A DNA stretch of 64,000 nucleotides. Source: Copromyces sp. CBS 386.78. Lineage: Eukaryota > Ascomycota > Sordariomycetes > Sordariales > Sordariaceae. Positions 36,062 through 48,414 of this stretch are shown here, in pieces. A model generated the notes under the pieces. It was not told where the DNA came from. It made no database searches and saw only the letters and a list, made by a program, of their open reading frames with translations. Numbering within the stretch: the first letter of the stretch is position 1; each line of letters starts with the position of its first letter. Made by a program: the position numbers and the translations under genes. The stretch spans positions 248,001-312,000 of the forward strand of contig MU839106.1 in assembly GCA_030685235.1 (NCBI GenBank), written 5' to 3'.

Positions 36062-39000
36062 TACGTCGCTCTTTTACGTAAGGCTATTTATAGTCATTAA
36101 TCCAATTAATTATCTACTATTGAGAAGGTTAATAAGGGTCCGCCCAGCGTATCTACTATACTTGCTACTATATTAGCGGTTGTACTAGTTGCTATACTTA
36201 TTGCATATACTAGATTTGCTGCCCGCTGTGTAAGTGCCTAGAGTATACGTGCCTACCCTAATTTTAATGCCCGCCGTATAAGTATTACCCAGCGCTCTAG
36301 AGAGTTCCTATATTAAATCCTTATAAGTAAGCAATAGGAGGGGGGGGTCCTATAGGGATTCGCTACTTATATTACATTATTAGTATTACTTATTTATTTC
36401 CTCCTTACTATTAATTAGAAGGAGGAGGGCCCTTATAATATTGAGGTTAAAGTATTAACTATTATTAAAGTATTAATTATTTAATAGTCGTTAGCGGTTT
36501 ATAACTAAATTGACTAGAATTAATATAAGTTAACGGTTGTTACTAATTACTATAAGGAGGTTAGGAATAAGGGGAGGGAGACGGTACTATAGCTCTTTAG
36601 AATAGGTAAAAGGAGGGCGAAGGAGAGGGAAGAGGAGGTACTATAGCAATTAGAATAATCGTTAGCAGTACTTTTAATATTAGCGTTCTTTATAATAGTA
36701 TACTATTTATAAAATTACGGCCAAACGCCTTTAAATCTGCTCGAGTAATAGGTTTTCTAGCTAGCTTTTACATCATAGCTCTACCTTTACTTCTACCACG
36801 GGGTTATCTTTAGCGGCGAATTGGCCTCCCTTTTATATTTCGTAGTATTGCGCGGCGGGGCGCCCTATCCTTATTGTAAAAGGGTATACGGCTATTATTA
36901 TACCGGTCGCGGTCAATAGGCTATACGGGCTATCGATTAACTTCTACTTAATTAACTTTATAAACTTCCGGATTTAGTACCTTGCGCGCTAATACTTCGT
37001 ATAAATAATCCTCTAAATTTGGGTCGGGTACTAAGGTTTACCGTTAGCGGCTAGGCAAGGGGGTTAAATCTTAAATTGCTATAGCTACAAGAGGTTAATT
37101 ATTAATAATAATAATAATAATAATATAAGCGAATTTACCGAAATTACAACGTTAGTTATTAATTAACCTATCGCTCCCCTTTAAAGTTAACTGCTAATAT
37201 TTATTTATATCCTATATAATTAACCCTTCTTATAGTATTCGTTATAGTAATTCCAATATTAAATACTTGTAGGGTAGGCTATATTAAATTATAAATCCCT
37301 TTATATAATTAGTATATAATAGTTACCCCGGATTCTTTAGTTAGTCCTTATATACGTAGCGATATTATTACTATATTAGTTTAAAGGGGAAGGATAATAT
37401 TTTTATTAATAATTTAGTAAAGAATTTAATTCTTTTATATTTATATTAGAAGGTTTACCGTACTTTCGTCGAATTTATATGAAAGCGGTCCTTTTAAGTA
37501 GTATAAATAAAATAAATATATTTATATAATTAATCGAAAGATAAGAGTCGATTCTTAAGGAATTTTTTAATAGCTCTATATATAAATTCTATATAGCTAG
37601 TTGCCCTAATACCGTAATTTCTAAGCGTAAAAATAATATAGTTGTTAAATTCGTCGATTTATAGTAGGTAATATTTTCGTAAATATTAGATAAATACTAT
37701 AATAAAAGAATATTAGCGAAAAAAATACATAATTTATTATAAAGAGGAGGGCAAGATACGTACGGATTTACCGACGAAATTCGTTAACTATCAACTACTA
37801 TACTCGCTTATAATAATTCTTATTTTCAATATATACAACCCGTTTCCATACCTTTAAGAAACCTTCGTAAAAATCTTTATAAAAGCGATAAATAAGGTTA
37901 TATTCTAGTACGATACAAGGGCGAACTAGGGGTATAATACGTAAGCAGTCTATTTTAATAGCGTCTCCTTTAATAGTATTAATACCCGCTTCCCTCTCCT
38001 CCTCCTCTATTATACGGTTTATAATGGTAATATCGTCGTCTTTATTTGGGTCGTCCTTATCAGAGTACTTATCGATATCGCTATTATCTTTATCGCTAAT
38101 TCCCTCTTATTTTTACTCTAATCCTTAGTAGGATAGAGGGTCGGGGCTAATACCGTTTAAATCCTAGCGCGTTAGTAAGAGAATAAATAGGGTAAGGTTG
38201 GGGGTAAGTTTATTACTTCCGCGGAGGCCTAGCTAAACCTATTTCTTCTTAATATAATAACTAACGTTCTTTATAATATATTATACGTAGAATTATTACT
38301 TTATATCGGAATATATAATAAGAGCTACCTTTTTAAAACTTCTATAGAAATCGCTAATAAAAATAGCGGAGTAGAAAATATCGCCTTGGAGCCTCTTAAA
38401 GCAATTGAAATACTATTCGAAATCTTCTTATATTTCGCTACTTAATAAACCAAACGTAAGATTATAATTATAATTTAGGGTATCGATATTAATAATATTA
38501 AAAAGGGGGAGGTTAAATTAGTTAATTTATAAAAAAAAAAAGGAATTAATATAGATTCTTATAGAAAGAGAATTCGATTTATAAAGGAGTAACTAATAGC
38601 TAAAGAAATAGATTTATCTATATAATAATAGAAGAGTGTATAAAAATATTAAATTTATACGGTTATTTACTTTATATATATTATTAACTAATATAATATA
38701 CGGGTAATCTTTCTATATTTCTATATATTATTTAAAAGTTTAAAAGACTTTTTTAACTCGCTATTAACTATAATCCTCTTTATAATTAACGAAGTAACGG
38801 ATACCGTACTTATTTTTATACTGCTCGAATATATTGATAAATATTTTCGTAGAGGAGAAAGGACCGTACTTCTCCTTACGAAGCTACTTCTATATATTCA
38901 AAACCTCCTATATTATAATAAAGAATTTACGGCTACGCAAATTAATAACTAAATTATTACTATCGAATCGCTAAATATTAATTATAATACTACTACTAAT

Positions 39001-39952
39001 ATTAACGTTAAAATCCTTAAAGGTACTACTAAAGTAATAGGATATTTACTTCGATATTATCCTCGCTTTATTTAATAACCTCTCGACCGTAGCGAGGATT
39101 GCCTTCTTATTGCTAATACGTATTTACTAATAATAATTAGTATTAGTTAATAGCTCTCTAATATTATAATAATAATTATAATTTTTATCTATCTCTTTAG
39201 TAAACTACTTATCGCCCTCCCTCTTATACCGTACGAATTTCGCCTAATATAAGTAAGTAGTAAACAGAGAGCCTTTATCCCGCACTCCCTAGCTAATACT
39301 CTTATAAACGCTACTATAGTTATATCGAAGGTTATATTATATAATTTTAGAAAAATCCTTCCTATTATTAAAAAATCCCCTTTATATAATTATAAAGCCG
39401 TACCAATAATAATACGAAAAGAATATTTAGAAAGCCTCGTCTTTAATATTAAACGGCCCAATAATAAATAATTACTTCGCCGGTAGTATTAGAACTAGAG
39501 ACTGTTATCTAATAATACGTTCGCTAAGAGATTATAATAACCGTATTCTATTATAATAGCGGCTACGGACTAATAGCATTATAAATCGAAGAGCTATAAT
39601 TATAGCCCGGTTAGGAATAACCAATTGAATTAGAATTAATAGTATTTTAATTAGGGATTCTATTAAAATACTATTAGTACTAGTTATTATAATCGGGTAG
39701 GAATTTGACCTACTTTAATTATATAGGGCATACAATCGCGAAAATTTCTAAAAGCTTCTAGCAGGCAGTATAGTAATATAGCGAATTCAATAATACTATA
39801 CAAAAAAACAATAAAAATAACGAAATACTCGCTCAAAAATATTATACAATAGTAAATAAAGTCTCGCAATAACTTTATTTAATTACGTAGTATAGCTAAC
39901 GGTCGCTAATAGAATACGCGACGGCAATAAGGTTGGGCAGCGATATATATAC
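36062..39952 (-). pseudogene. Degenerate coding-like remnant inside the long-TIR element
   Basis: Read on the minus strand, roughly 38250-37100 gives a long frame interrupted mostly by TAA and TAG, which is what RIP would make of CAA, CAG and TGG codons. Another minus-strand piece near 37050-36780 is similar (for example DPNLEDYLYEVLARKVLNPE). I do not recognise the protein family. A TAA microsatellite is present at about 37095-37125. Confidence 0.35.
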
Positions 39953-40055
39953 AGTAGGCGGTTAGCGCGGCTAAGCGGCCGGGCAGCTTACTCAGCGATA
40001 AGTGGGGATTACACGCGCTGAATACCATTTGTGCACGCGCTAGATACTGTTTTCG

Positions 40056-40335
40056 ACTCTTCATAGTCTCATTCACTTAGCCACCTCCGCTCGGACCATC
40101 GCAATCTTAGAATTCCTTACAGGACCAAATAAACACTACCCCCACCAATTACAATGTTATACTATTTGAACCCGCAGGTTCCAAGCCACGCGCTATATGC
40201 TCTGCTGTGGCGGCCGAAAAGCGGGGCGGATCCGCAGGGGAAAAAATAGGGGCTAACAATTTGGAGAGCGTCGTTATTATATAATCTCAGTCAGACTCAG
40301 TTGGGCCTCCAAAACCCCACTCGCGACCCTACCTA
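40056..40335. other. Unmutated island between RIP blocks
   Basis: About 280 bp of normal composition with ordinary CpA content, directly outside the right end of the long-TIR element. It contains GC-rich sequence (about 40209-40242) and no gene. Confidence 0.5.
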
Positions 40336-43300
40336 CTACTTTTTGCGGCAGTAGGTCTAAGCGGGTTTTACGTTTTTTGACCGTTAGTTATAAAGTGATA
40401 AAAAGATTGTACGAGGATTTTACTCTAATTGGAGTACAACCTCTAAATTTATTTTAGTTAGAGTAAAATTAATTGCCCCTATTATATTTAACTATTTAAT
40501 TAATAAATAATTTTAATTAAAGTAAAATATATTAAGGTATTATATCCGATTTACTCGACCTACCCGATATAATAGAACTTTCGTTTTATAAAACGACCCT
40601 TCCGCCTTTACTTAATAATTAATTTATATTTATATTTAATTCGCTTAATTTTATATCCGAATTAATTAATTTTCAAATTAATTTTATTCGCTATTTGCCT
40701 ATTTTAAATTTCGATACTTCGAATCTAACCCTACCCCTATTCTATATATTCTATTAATTATTTTTAAATTATTAGAGTATAATTATAACCCTAATTAATT
40801 TTTAACTTATAAAATTAAAGAATACTAATTTCGCCTTTATTTTAAAAGGGGTATATTAAAGTAGTTTATTCGTAATTAAGTAAAAGTAATTCGAAATAAT
40901 AATTAGTTATTTAGAGCCTATATTAAGGAATTTATTAATTCTTTATATAATAAAAATGTATGCGAAATTCTCTTTTATTAAGGCGTTATTATCCGATTTA
41001 AAGATAAAAGTAATTTGTACGACGTAGAGATTTTTAATCGGGAATTTAATCGGAAATTAATATTTTTCTTCCGAAAACGCAAATTTAAAAAGACGAAGAA
41101 TAATAAAAATAAATTTAGAAATACCGATTTTAAATTTATTAATTCTAATTCCCGACCCGGAGACCCCGAATTATAATATTCCGAACCCGAAGATACCGAA
41201 ATTATAAACCTATAACCCGATAATTTTGAATTATTTTTATTATTTGCTAAATTTAGCGTTTCTTCTATAGTTAGGGATAATATGCTATATAATATTGAAG
41301 ATTTATATAGTATATAGTAGATTTTAAATATTATTTAATAAAGTATAACGCAATTTTAATTGTGCGCCCCTTAATTATATTTACTCTTTAAAAGTTTAAT
41401 ATCGTACTAATATATTTAATAATTAAAATATAAAGGCCGAATTCATTATAACGAACTTACTTTACCTTATATTTATATAATTTTTATAATTTTTATAAAT
41501 ATTCGCGCCCTTTATAATTCGGATTTTTTTTCCTAAATTATAAGCCTTTATTTATATATAAACGGCGTTGTAAAGCGTATCTAAAATATATTAGCCAAAT
41601 TCGGTATTTATATTTCGTATAGTAAGATAATTGTAACTATTAAAACGCTTACTATTATTATAATAGTTAATTCGGACTTTAGATATTTATTATAATTAAA
41701 TTAATATTTTTAATAAAATTTTAAATATATTATATCCAATCTTAGTTTTATCCTTATTTATAATAATTATAATCATTTTAATATTATATAAAACTTTGGT
41801 ATTAATCGATAGGATATTATATGCAACTTTACGATTTATTTATTAATAAGTAATCCCAATATCTTCGGACCCTTCTAATTAGATTAATTCCGACCTACTA
41901 TTTAATTTTAAACGGGTTAAATTATTCTTTTATTTACTTCGATACTATATATATTTTACCCCGCTATTAATTTTCTTATTATTAAAAGATTACGAACTTT
42001 ATTTTTTATTATTTATAAATAGGAAGGTTTATTTATTTATCCCTTCCTTAAAGTAAAGCGCTATTAAATATTTAAGAATTTTATTCTTTAAACGCCCGCT
42101 ATCGACGAGAACGAAAGTAAATTAATTAGCGTTTATTGTTTATATAATAAATTATTTTTCGGTTTATTAAGAATGAATTAAGAATAATTTAGTAATAGGC
42201 TCTTTTTCGTTTATAATAATTAAATATAATATTATTTATCTGTAAAATTATATTGGCCTAATTAAAGGTATAGTCCGAATACGATTAAAAATAATAAATA
42301 ATATTTATTTTAACTTTCTTCTATATCAAATTCAATTTTATTAATTTAATTTTCTAGTATTTCTAGCTTCTAATTAAGTAAAATACCTACGGATTTAATA
42401 GGGCGAAGAATATAAAGTAATAAAAGATTAAATTTTATTATAAATTATAGTTTCTTTATAATATATTCTATTTTAGGATCCTCGCCTTCCTTATATATAA
42501 TTTTATTAATAATAAGTTTTTCGACGCTGGTCTTTTAAATAGGAAAATTATAGGGGCGGCTATTATAAATGCTTTTTAGGTTAATAGCCCATCCTATTTC
42601 TCTACGTAGTTTAACTGCGTATATGCCGAAATATTTACTTTAGAAGGGTATACCGGTAAATACTTTAATAATAACGATTATATAAATATATAATTTTATA
42701 GCGTTTATTAATATTTATATACTGTCTAGGTATTTATCGTTCTTATTTATATTATTAAATTTAGAAATTATAATATTTTCTAATAAATAATTAATTTTCT
42801 GCCCTTCTTCTTCTATAATGGGAAGAATATAAATTATAGGCCTAAAATACTTTATTTCTTATAGTTACTACGTTTAGAAATAACCGACCGTATATTATTT
42901 AAAATTATTTTAAAATTTGGATTAGTACGGTATATTATAATTAGCAATAGTTGGAAGGAGATTAATTTAATATTAAAGTATATTAATTACTCTTTTATAT
43001 TTAATATTAAATACTATAAGAATTCTATTTATAATATTAAATTTACTTTTATTAAAATATTTATTATCGGACCCTTTATTATAATTATTTGTAAAGTAGT
43101 TAAATTAGAATTTGGGCGATTTAGTGGTAGTAAATATATTAATTTATTTATTAATAAGAATATTATTAATTACGTTTATAAAATTTATAAAAACGGGTTT
43201 ACGACCCGGTATCGTAGATCTTCGGACTCTACCGACTTTAATATACTAAATTTATAATAAAAAAGCCTATATATTTTATTTGTGGGAATATTAAAGTAGT

Positions 43301-43640
43301 TTAATAATAAAGAAGTATAATTAGAGTATAAAGAAGATTAAAAATACTTTAATTTCTCCGAATTTAAAAATAATAATCTTTTTATAATTAATAATATATA
43401 TAATATATCCGATTTTAATAAGAATAATAATAAATTAATTTAATTAATAATTCTTTTAGGCTATATATAATTTAGTACGCCCCTCCCCTATATTTTAGCG
43501 AAGGCCTATATTTTAAAGTTTAGAGTAGCGCTTTATCAGTTTCTAATTAATATAAATATAATTTATCTATTAAATTCTATGTAACGATAGATTTTACTCT
43601 TATTAGAATTATTATATAATATTTTATTATACTTCCCCTC
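40336..43640. other. RIP-degraded AT-rich block, unassigned
   Basis: Extremely AT-rich, nearly free of CpA and TpG, with no intact frame. Acidic coding-like text can be read on the plus strand near 41105-41280 (for example SEPEDTEII), but no family is recognised. The motif ACTCTAATT-GAGTAAAA recurs near its edges and again near 46350. It is probably an old repeated element. Confidence 0.5.
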
Positions 43641-44044
43641 CTGTTATTCTACAGACTTATAAATATAAGTAAAATTTTATTCTAATCGGAGTTATTTTTA
43701 GCTAGTAGGTAAATAAGGCGCTAACTATTAGTTTATTTATTAAGTATGCCGTTTTGCTAATTTTATAATAATTAGTGGTATAGACCTACCCTAATTTGTA
43801 GTAAGCGTTATCTAAATTGGGCTCGTATAATTAAATAGATTACGTATAATAAAGAGAAACGCTATTCGCACTGCCATCTTTCTCTTTATACACCGCCGCC
43901 CTACCCCTCCCGCATTTCTAGCCAATTAAATCGCTCGCATCCAAACCGCGGTCCACCCACCCTTTTACAGTAGTATTCTTTCATAAATTTCGCCTAGAAA
44001 TCTTAGCATTATATTCTTTTACGAAATATCATACCCAATACCAA

Positions 44045-44132
44045 GCCCAGATCTACACCCAGATTTGTACCCAGATCTGCACCCAGATTTGCACACTTTA
44101 CAGCACACTTTACAGCGCACTTTACAGCGCAC
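44045..44132. repeat. Minisatellite: CCCAGATYTRYA and CACTTTACAGCG tandem repeats
   Basis: Four copies of a 12-mer CCCAGATYTRYA are followed by about three copies of a 12-mer CACTTTACAGCG, inside the 1352-bp element. These are probably subterminal repeats or simple sequence. Confidence 0.8.
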
Positions 44133-44165
44133 TTAGCGGTACGGTCGCACATCGCACGGTCGTAC

Positions 44166-44197
44166 ATCGCTCAATTGTACTCGTTTAATTGAGCGAT
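44166..44197. repeat. 11-bp perfect hairpin
   Basis: ATCGCTCAATT at 44166-44176 pairs with AATTGAGCGAT at 44187-44197 across a 10-nt loop, just after the minisatellite. Confidence 0.8.
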
Positions 44198-45580
44198 CAA
44201 TCGTATTCGATCTATATTAATCTATATATTGATAATCTATTTGGTTTCTATTGTAAAATCGAGCAATCTAATTGCTAACGAGAGATCCAGAATCTCCCTT
44301 ACTAGCCTTATGTGCCAACTATACGTACATTGCGCCGTATACCCTACGTACTAGTAAGAATACTAGCGGGCGTACTTCTTCCCTATATACCTCCTCCCTT
44401 TATACTTCCTCCCCTTGTACCTCCTCTTCTACCCCGGGTAGCGCTGCCTCCCCTTTCTCCTCCTCCTCTACCTCTCTATATATTGCTACGAGGGCGGCCT
44501 TATCTAGCCTATATAGCGGCTAGGCGGTCGGCTCTATCTTCTTCATCCAAGTTAACGCCCTCCTAGCTAAATATATTACGTTGGATAGAGGGGGCGATTT
44601 ATATCGAAATTGTAGGGTTCTGGCTTACCTTGGGCTGTAAGCCCCGGCTGGGCTGCAAACGAAGCCTTCCTCGAAGTCGTAATAGTTGAGCTGGCGTAGT
44701 TGAGGGAGGGGGAGTTTGAATATTAACCGACGTAGTTAATCGGGGAGCGTAAGGATTAGCAATAAATAGCGCAACGTTTTATCGGTTATCTGCGTCGCAG
44801 TTAGCTAGGGAAACGTATAGAAAAAATAACGGTTCATTTTTTATTATTGACAAATAACAGCACTTTATTTACTTAAGGATATCTCGTAATGTGTGCGATG
44901 GTGGTTTGATTGATTATGGGGAGGGTAGTAATAGATAGTAATGGAGGAAGCGATTTTACAATACGACGATACAAATCGCTAAATGTAACGATAAATTACT
45001 AGTTACGAAATCTGGCACGTGTAGGGGTTTAAATATATAATGGGCTGTAATCTGGGGGCTTGGCGGGCGCGGTACGGTTTACTAACGCCAAGAATAGAGG
45101 CGTGGAGACTCAGAATGGATGCGAGCGATTTGATTGGCCAGAAATGCGGGAGGGGTAGGGCGGCGGTGTATAAAGAGAAAGATGGCGGTGCAAATAGCGT
45201 TTCTCATAATAAAGGTTGTTTATTAATCGTATATATATTTATTAGTATATAAGGATTTATTCCTTTAATTTCGCTAGCCGTTATTATTCAGTCGTCGGTT
45301 TAATATTGTAAGACTATTTATAATAGTTGGTAATAAATATTTTAAACGAGCGCTATCTGAATTAGGCTTAATATAATTAATTAGTTGTTTATTAATTATA
45401 TATATATTTACTGGTATATAGGGATTTATTCTTTTAATTTCGCTAGTTATTACTATTTAGTCGTCGGTTTAATATTATAAGACTATTTGGTTTATAATAG
45501 TTAATAACGAATATCTACTCTATTTTTAAACGAGTACTATCCGAATTAGGTTTAGTATAATTAATTAATCTGTATAGTAT

Positions 45581-48000
45581 AGTTAATTGGTCTGTATGCT
45601 ATACCCTTCTCCTACTTTTAATCTTTCCTTCCTTCCTCTTATAATTTCTCTTCTCTTTTTATAACTTTTCTTCTCTTCTTATAACTAATTAACCCTTATT
45701 TATTTTAGAGTTGTCGATTTTACTAATGGTATTAAACTAATAATTCCCCTTAGAATAAAATTTACTAATAATATATTATAACGCCTCCTAAGTAAATTGA
45801 AAATAGGGCTAATAAAATACCCTACGTTACTATCCTAATTAATATTAATTAATTATAATTACTATAATATCCGCCGCTCGAATAGTACTATGACCCGGTT
45901 ACGAATAACGTTATAATGGTAGTTAATAATAATTCGAAATTAATTATATTAAAGTACCCCGGTTATACCAGGTATTATAATTTAAATACTGTCTATAATA
46001 CTATCCCGGATATCCTATAATAACTGGATAGTAAAGATTTTTCCTTCGTTAAAAGGGATTTAGAAGTATTAGTAATAACGGACTGCGAATTTACTAAATT
46101 TTAAAAGGCTATACTAATTAATTAAATGTTAGTATATTAATTAAATTTTTCTACGATTAGGGTTAAAACTCCGGAATTCGCTACCTTAATTAAATATAAA
46201 AACCTTTTAAACTTTTATTAATATTTAAATTATAATTATAAATTTTATTTACTTCTATTCTTTATTTATAATAAAGTAGATTTTATTCTTGTAAAAATTA
46301 TTATAATAATTTTTATAGGAGTAAAATTTATTTTCTATTTTACTTACTCTAATTAGAGTAAAATATATTTTAATTTTATTAAATAATATTTATTACTTAA
46401 AATTAAGGTAGCACCCGAAATACCTAATTTATTAAAACCCTTCTAATAAATATATACTAATTAAAAATAGTAGTTAATTAATTTAAGCTCTTAATTAACT
46501 TTAAAAAGCTAAATCCCGCTAAGAATTAGGATAACGTTAAATTTCCGGAATTGTACTAGAAATTATATATAAAAGCTATTAATAATTTTAATAATTCTAA
46601 TATTACGTATATTATAAAAGCGATTTCCGACGCGCCCTTCGAATTCCTACTAACCTAGGCCGTAGTAATCCGAAATAGTAATTTCAATTCCCCTACGCCT
46701 AAAATTACCGCTAATAATATTTATTTATATAAAACTATTATTATTAACCTCTTTTTAATTTTATATAAAATATTTATACTACCCCGCTATTAAGGCCCGC
46801 TGCGTTATTAATAGAATATTATAAAAGAAAGTACTTATATTTATGGAAATTAATATATTAATAATTAATTTAAAATATTATAAACTTTTACCTTCTTTTT
46901 ATATAGAAGGTAGAGTAAAATTACCTTAGGTTCTACGTACGTAATTAAGGGTAGTAACGTTCCAATTAGCAGGCCGTAAATATTTATAATTTCGGCGGAT
47001 ATTAATCTCGTGCTAACTAAGGCGGCGGAGTAAATTATAAAAATTTAATTAAATATTATATTTATATTATTTAAGAAATATATCTTCGTTTAATAGGAGA
47101 AATAGGAAAAAGATTATTAATTCTGTAAATTAAGCCGGGATAAATTTAAAGCTTTTAAATACTTCGATTGCTAAGCCCGTCGTATTTACTAATTTAATGC
47201 CTTTATAATGTTTAATACCCTAGTTTATAGCCTAAAATATAATACCGATTTTAAAAACGTATTAGGAAAATATAGTTCGGTTAATTTCGGAGAAGACCCG
47301 TCCCTTTATTTAGATTATAAATTACTAATAAATTTATTAAATAATTTATAAAATTAGTAAATAAAAATAATAATAATTAGACTGTACGTTAATACTGCTT
47401 CCTTCCCCCTCTTCTATAAGGATAATACTTTAATTCGCAAATATATATCGAATTCGAATAATATAATTAAACGTATCGCCCAATTAACGTAGGACCTTAG
47501 GTCGGATTAGGAGGCTACCTAATCCTATATTAAAAACGAAATTATTAATAATATAATAATTAAATTATTAGTTTCTAAGTAATATCTCCTATCTAATTAT
47601 ATTTTTAACGGGGAATTAGTCGTTAAGAGGATTCGTGTACTTAGGAAGATAATTAAAAATCTTGTAAATAAAAAAAGTAATCCGCCGGTATTCGACTATA
47701 ATAAATTTAAATCGATGTACGACTAAATTAATTAAGACTTTAAAAGGAAAAATAAATAGAATTTCTTCCTATATTAAATTATTAGTAAATATATTTTATT
47801 TTAATTATAATTAACTTATTACCTACTTTAATAAAAATAAAATTTATCTTGTACTACTTTATTATTAAATATATATATTATTTATTATATACTCTACTCC
47901 CCCCTAAAGGGTACTATATTTACGAACGAAATTAATATAGGTAAAACCCTTATTTATAGTATTATACTTTAAATACAATACTTATAACTATAGAAAATCT
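45581..48000. other. RIP-degraded AT-rich block, unassigned
   Basis: It starts with a pyrimidine tract of TTCTCTTCT-type repeats (about 45602-45690). The rest is CpA-poor and AT-rich with no intact gene. Plus-strand text near 47395-47760 is coding-like with few stops (for example FPLFYKDNTLIRKYIS), but no family is recognised. Confidence 0.45.
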
Positions 48001-48201
48001 ACTCCTAAAAGCAGCCTATCTAAATATACCCTACTATTGATCTAGAGTGGAAAACACTACACAGGAAGAGAGACCAGCTCCCTACCACAAAAAAACTAAT
48101 TCAATTAATATAAAGATTATAAGAATTAATACCTTAAAGAGGAGAGTAAATCTGCCGTAAAATAGATCCTATCCGTAAAATAAAAACGAGGAAATTTTTA
48201 T

Positions 48202-48414
48202 ATGCCAACTATCGATTACTTAGAAGAAATTAGAGCTAATATTAAAGTATTATACTTTAATAGATCTTCGAAAAAAATTAAAGGAGTAAATTTAAACGTC
48301 AATCTTCTCAAAAAAGGATTACGAAGTAAAGGAAGAATAAACTTAGCACGGGAAAACGAATTTAGGATCAAAATTCGAATACATTCTTCTAAGAAGGAGT
48401 ATTATTTAATTTAA
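48202..48414 (+). CDS. Short open frame in the AT-rich block, 70 codons
   Basis: A 70-codon plus-strand frame, very rich in Lys, Ile and Asn and starting MPTIDYLEEI. It sits in a short stretch (about 48010-48420) where CpA is slightly less depleted. No family is recognised, and it may be a remnant of a repeated element or chance. Confidence 0.12.
   Translation: MPTIDYLEEIRANIKVLYFNRSSKKIKGVNLNVNLLKKGLRSKGRINLARENEFRIKIRIHSSKKEYYLI

Larger units (their letters stand above)
32990..40055. mobile_element. RIP-degraded DNA element with about 100-bp terminal inverted repeats
   Basis: The sequence 32990-33093 recurs in reverse complement at 39953-40055. Apart from one short indel, all differences seen (five) are C/T or G/A transitions. 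Each repeat contains an internal near-duplication (AGCGCGTGCA twice). The total span of 7.07 kb includes a nested 2.95-kb element, so the original was about 4.1 kb. I could not identify a convincing target duplication at the outermost matching base. The interior (about 36.1-39.9 kb) is AT-rich; a minus-strand frame over roughly 38.2-37.1 kb is coding-like, with stops almost only TAA/TAG. The superfamily is not determined; long TIRs would suit a MULE-like element, but this is a guess. Confidence 0.75.
43854..45205. mobile_element. Non-autonomous element with 89-bp TIRs and 8-9-bp target duplication
   Basis: The sequence 43854-43942 (starting GAGAAACGCTATT) is repeated in reverse complement at 45117-45205 with four mismatches, all transitions. 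ATAATAAA lies directly outside both ends, giving an 8-bp duplication, or 9 bp if the shared G is counted. Long TIRs beginning GAG with a 9-bp duplication would suit a Mutator-like non-autonomous element; this is inference. The interior keeps normal CpA content and has no convincing transposase. The total length is 1352 bp. Confidence 0.82.
43641..45580 (+). repeat. Direct-repeat array of about 180-bp units, interrupted by a 1352-bp insertion
   Basis: Two adjacent direct copies lie at about 45214-45390 and 45391-45570, sharing TTATTCCTTTAATTTCGCTAG-like and AGTCGTCGGTTTAATATT blocks and ending in GCGCTATCTGAATTAGGCT-type sequence. A third, diverged copy end is at about 43770-43853 (GCGTTATCTAAATTGGGCT). 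Differences are mainly transitions. The 43854-45205 element lies between the first and second copies. The units could be part of an LTR or a satellite. Confidence 0.6.

Noticed and set aside
44272..44566. Two overlapping 83-84-codon frames in the 1352-bp element
   Set aside because: Products are Ser/Thr/Tyr or Pro/Leu repeats translated from CCTCCTCCC-type simple sequence.
45040..45252. 70-codon frame at the right end of the 1352-bp element
   Set aside because: Mostly translation of the terminal inverted repeat, with no independent coding evidence.
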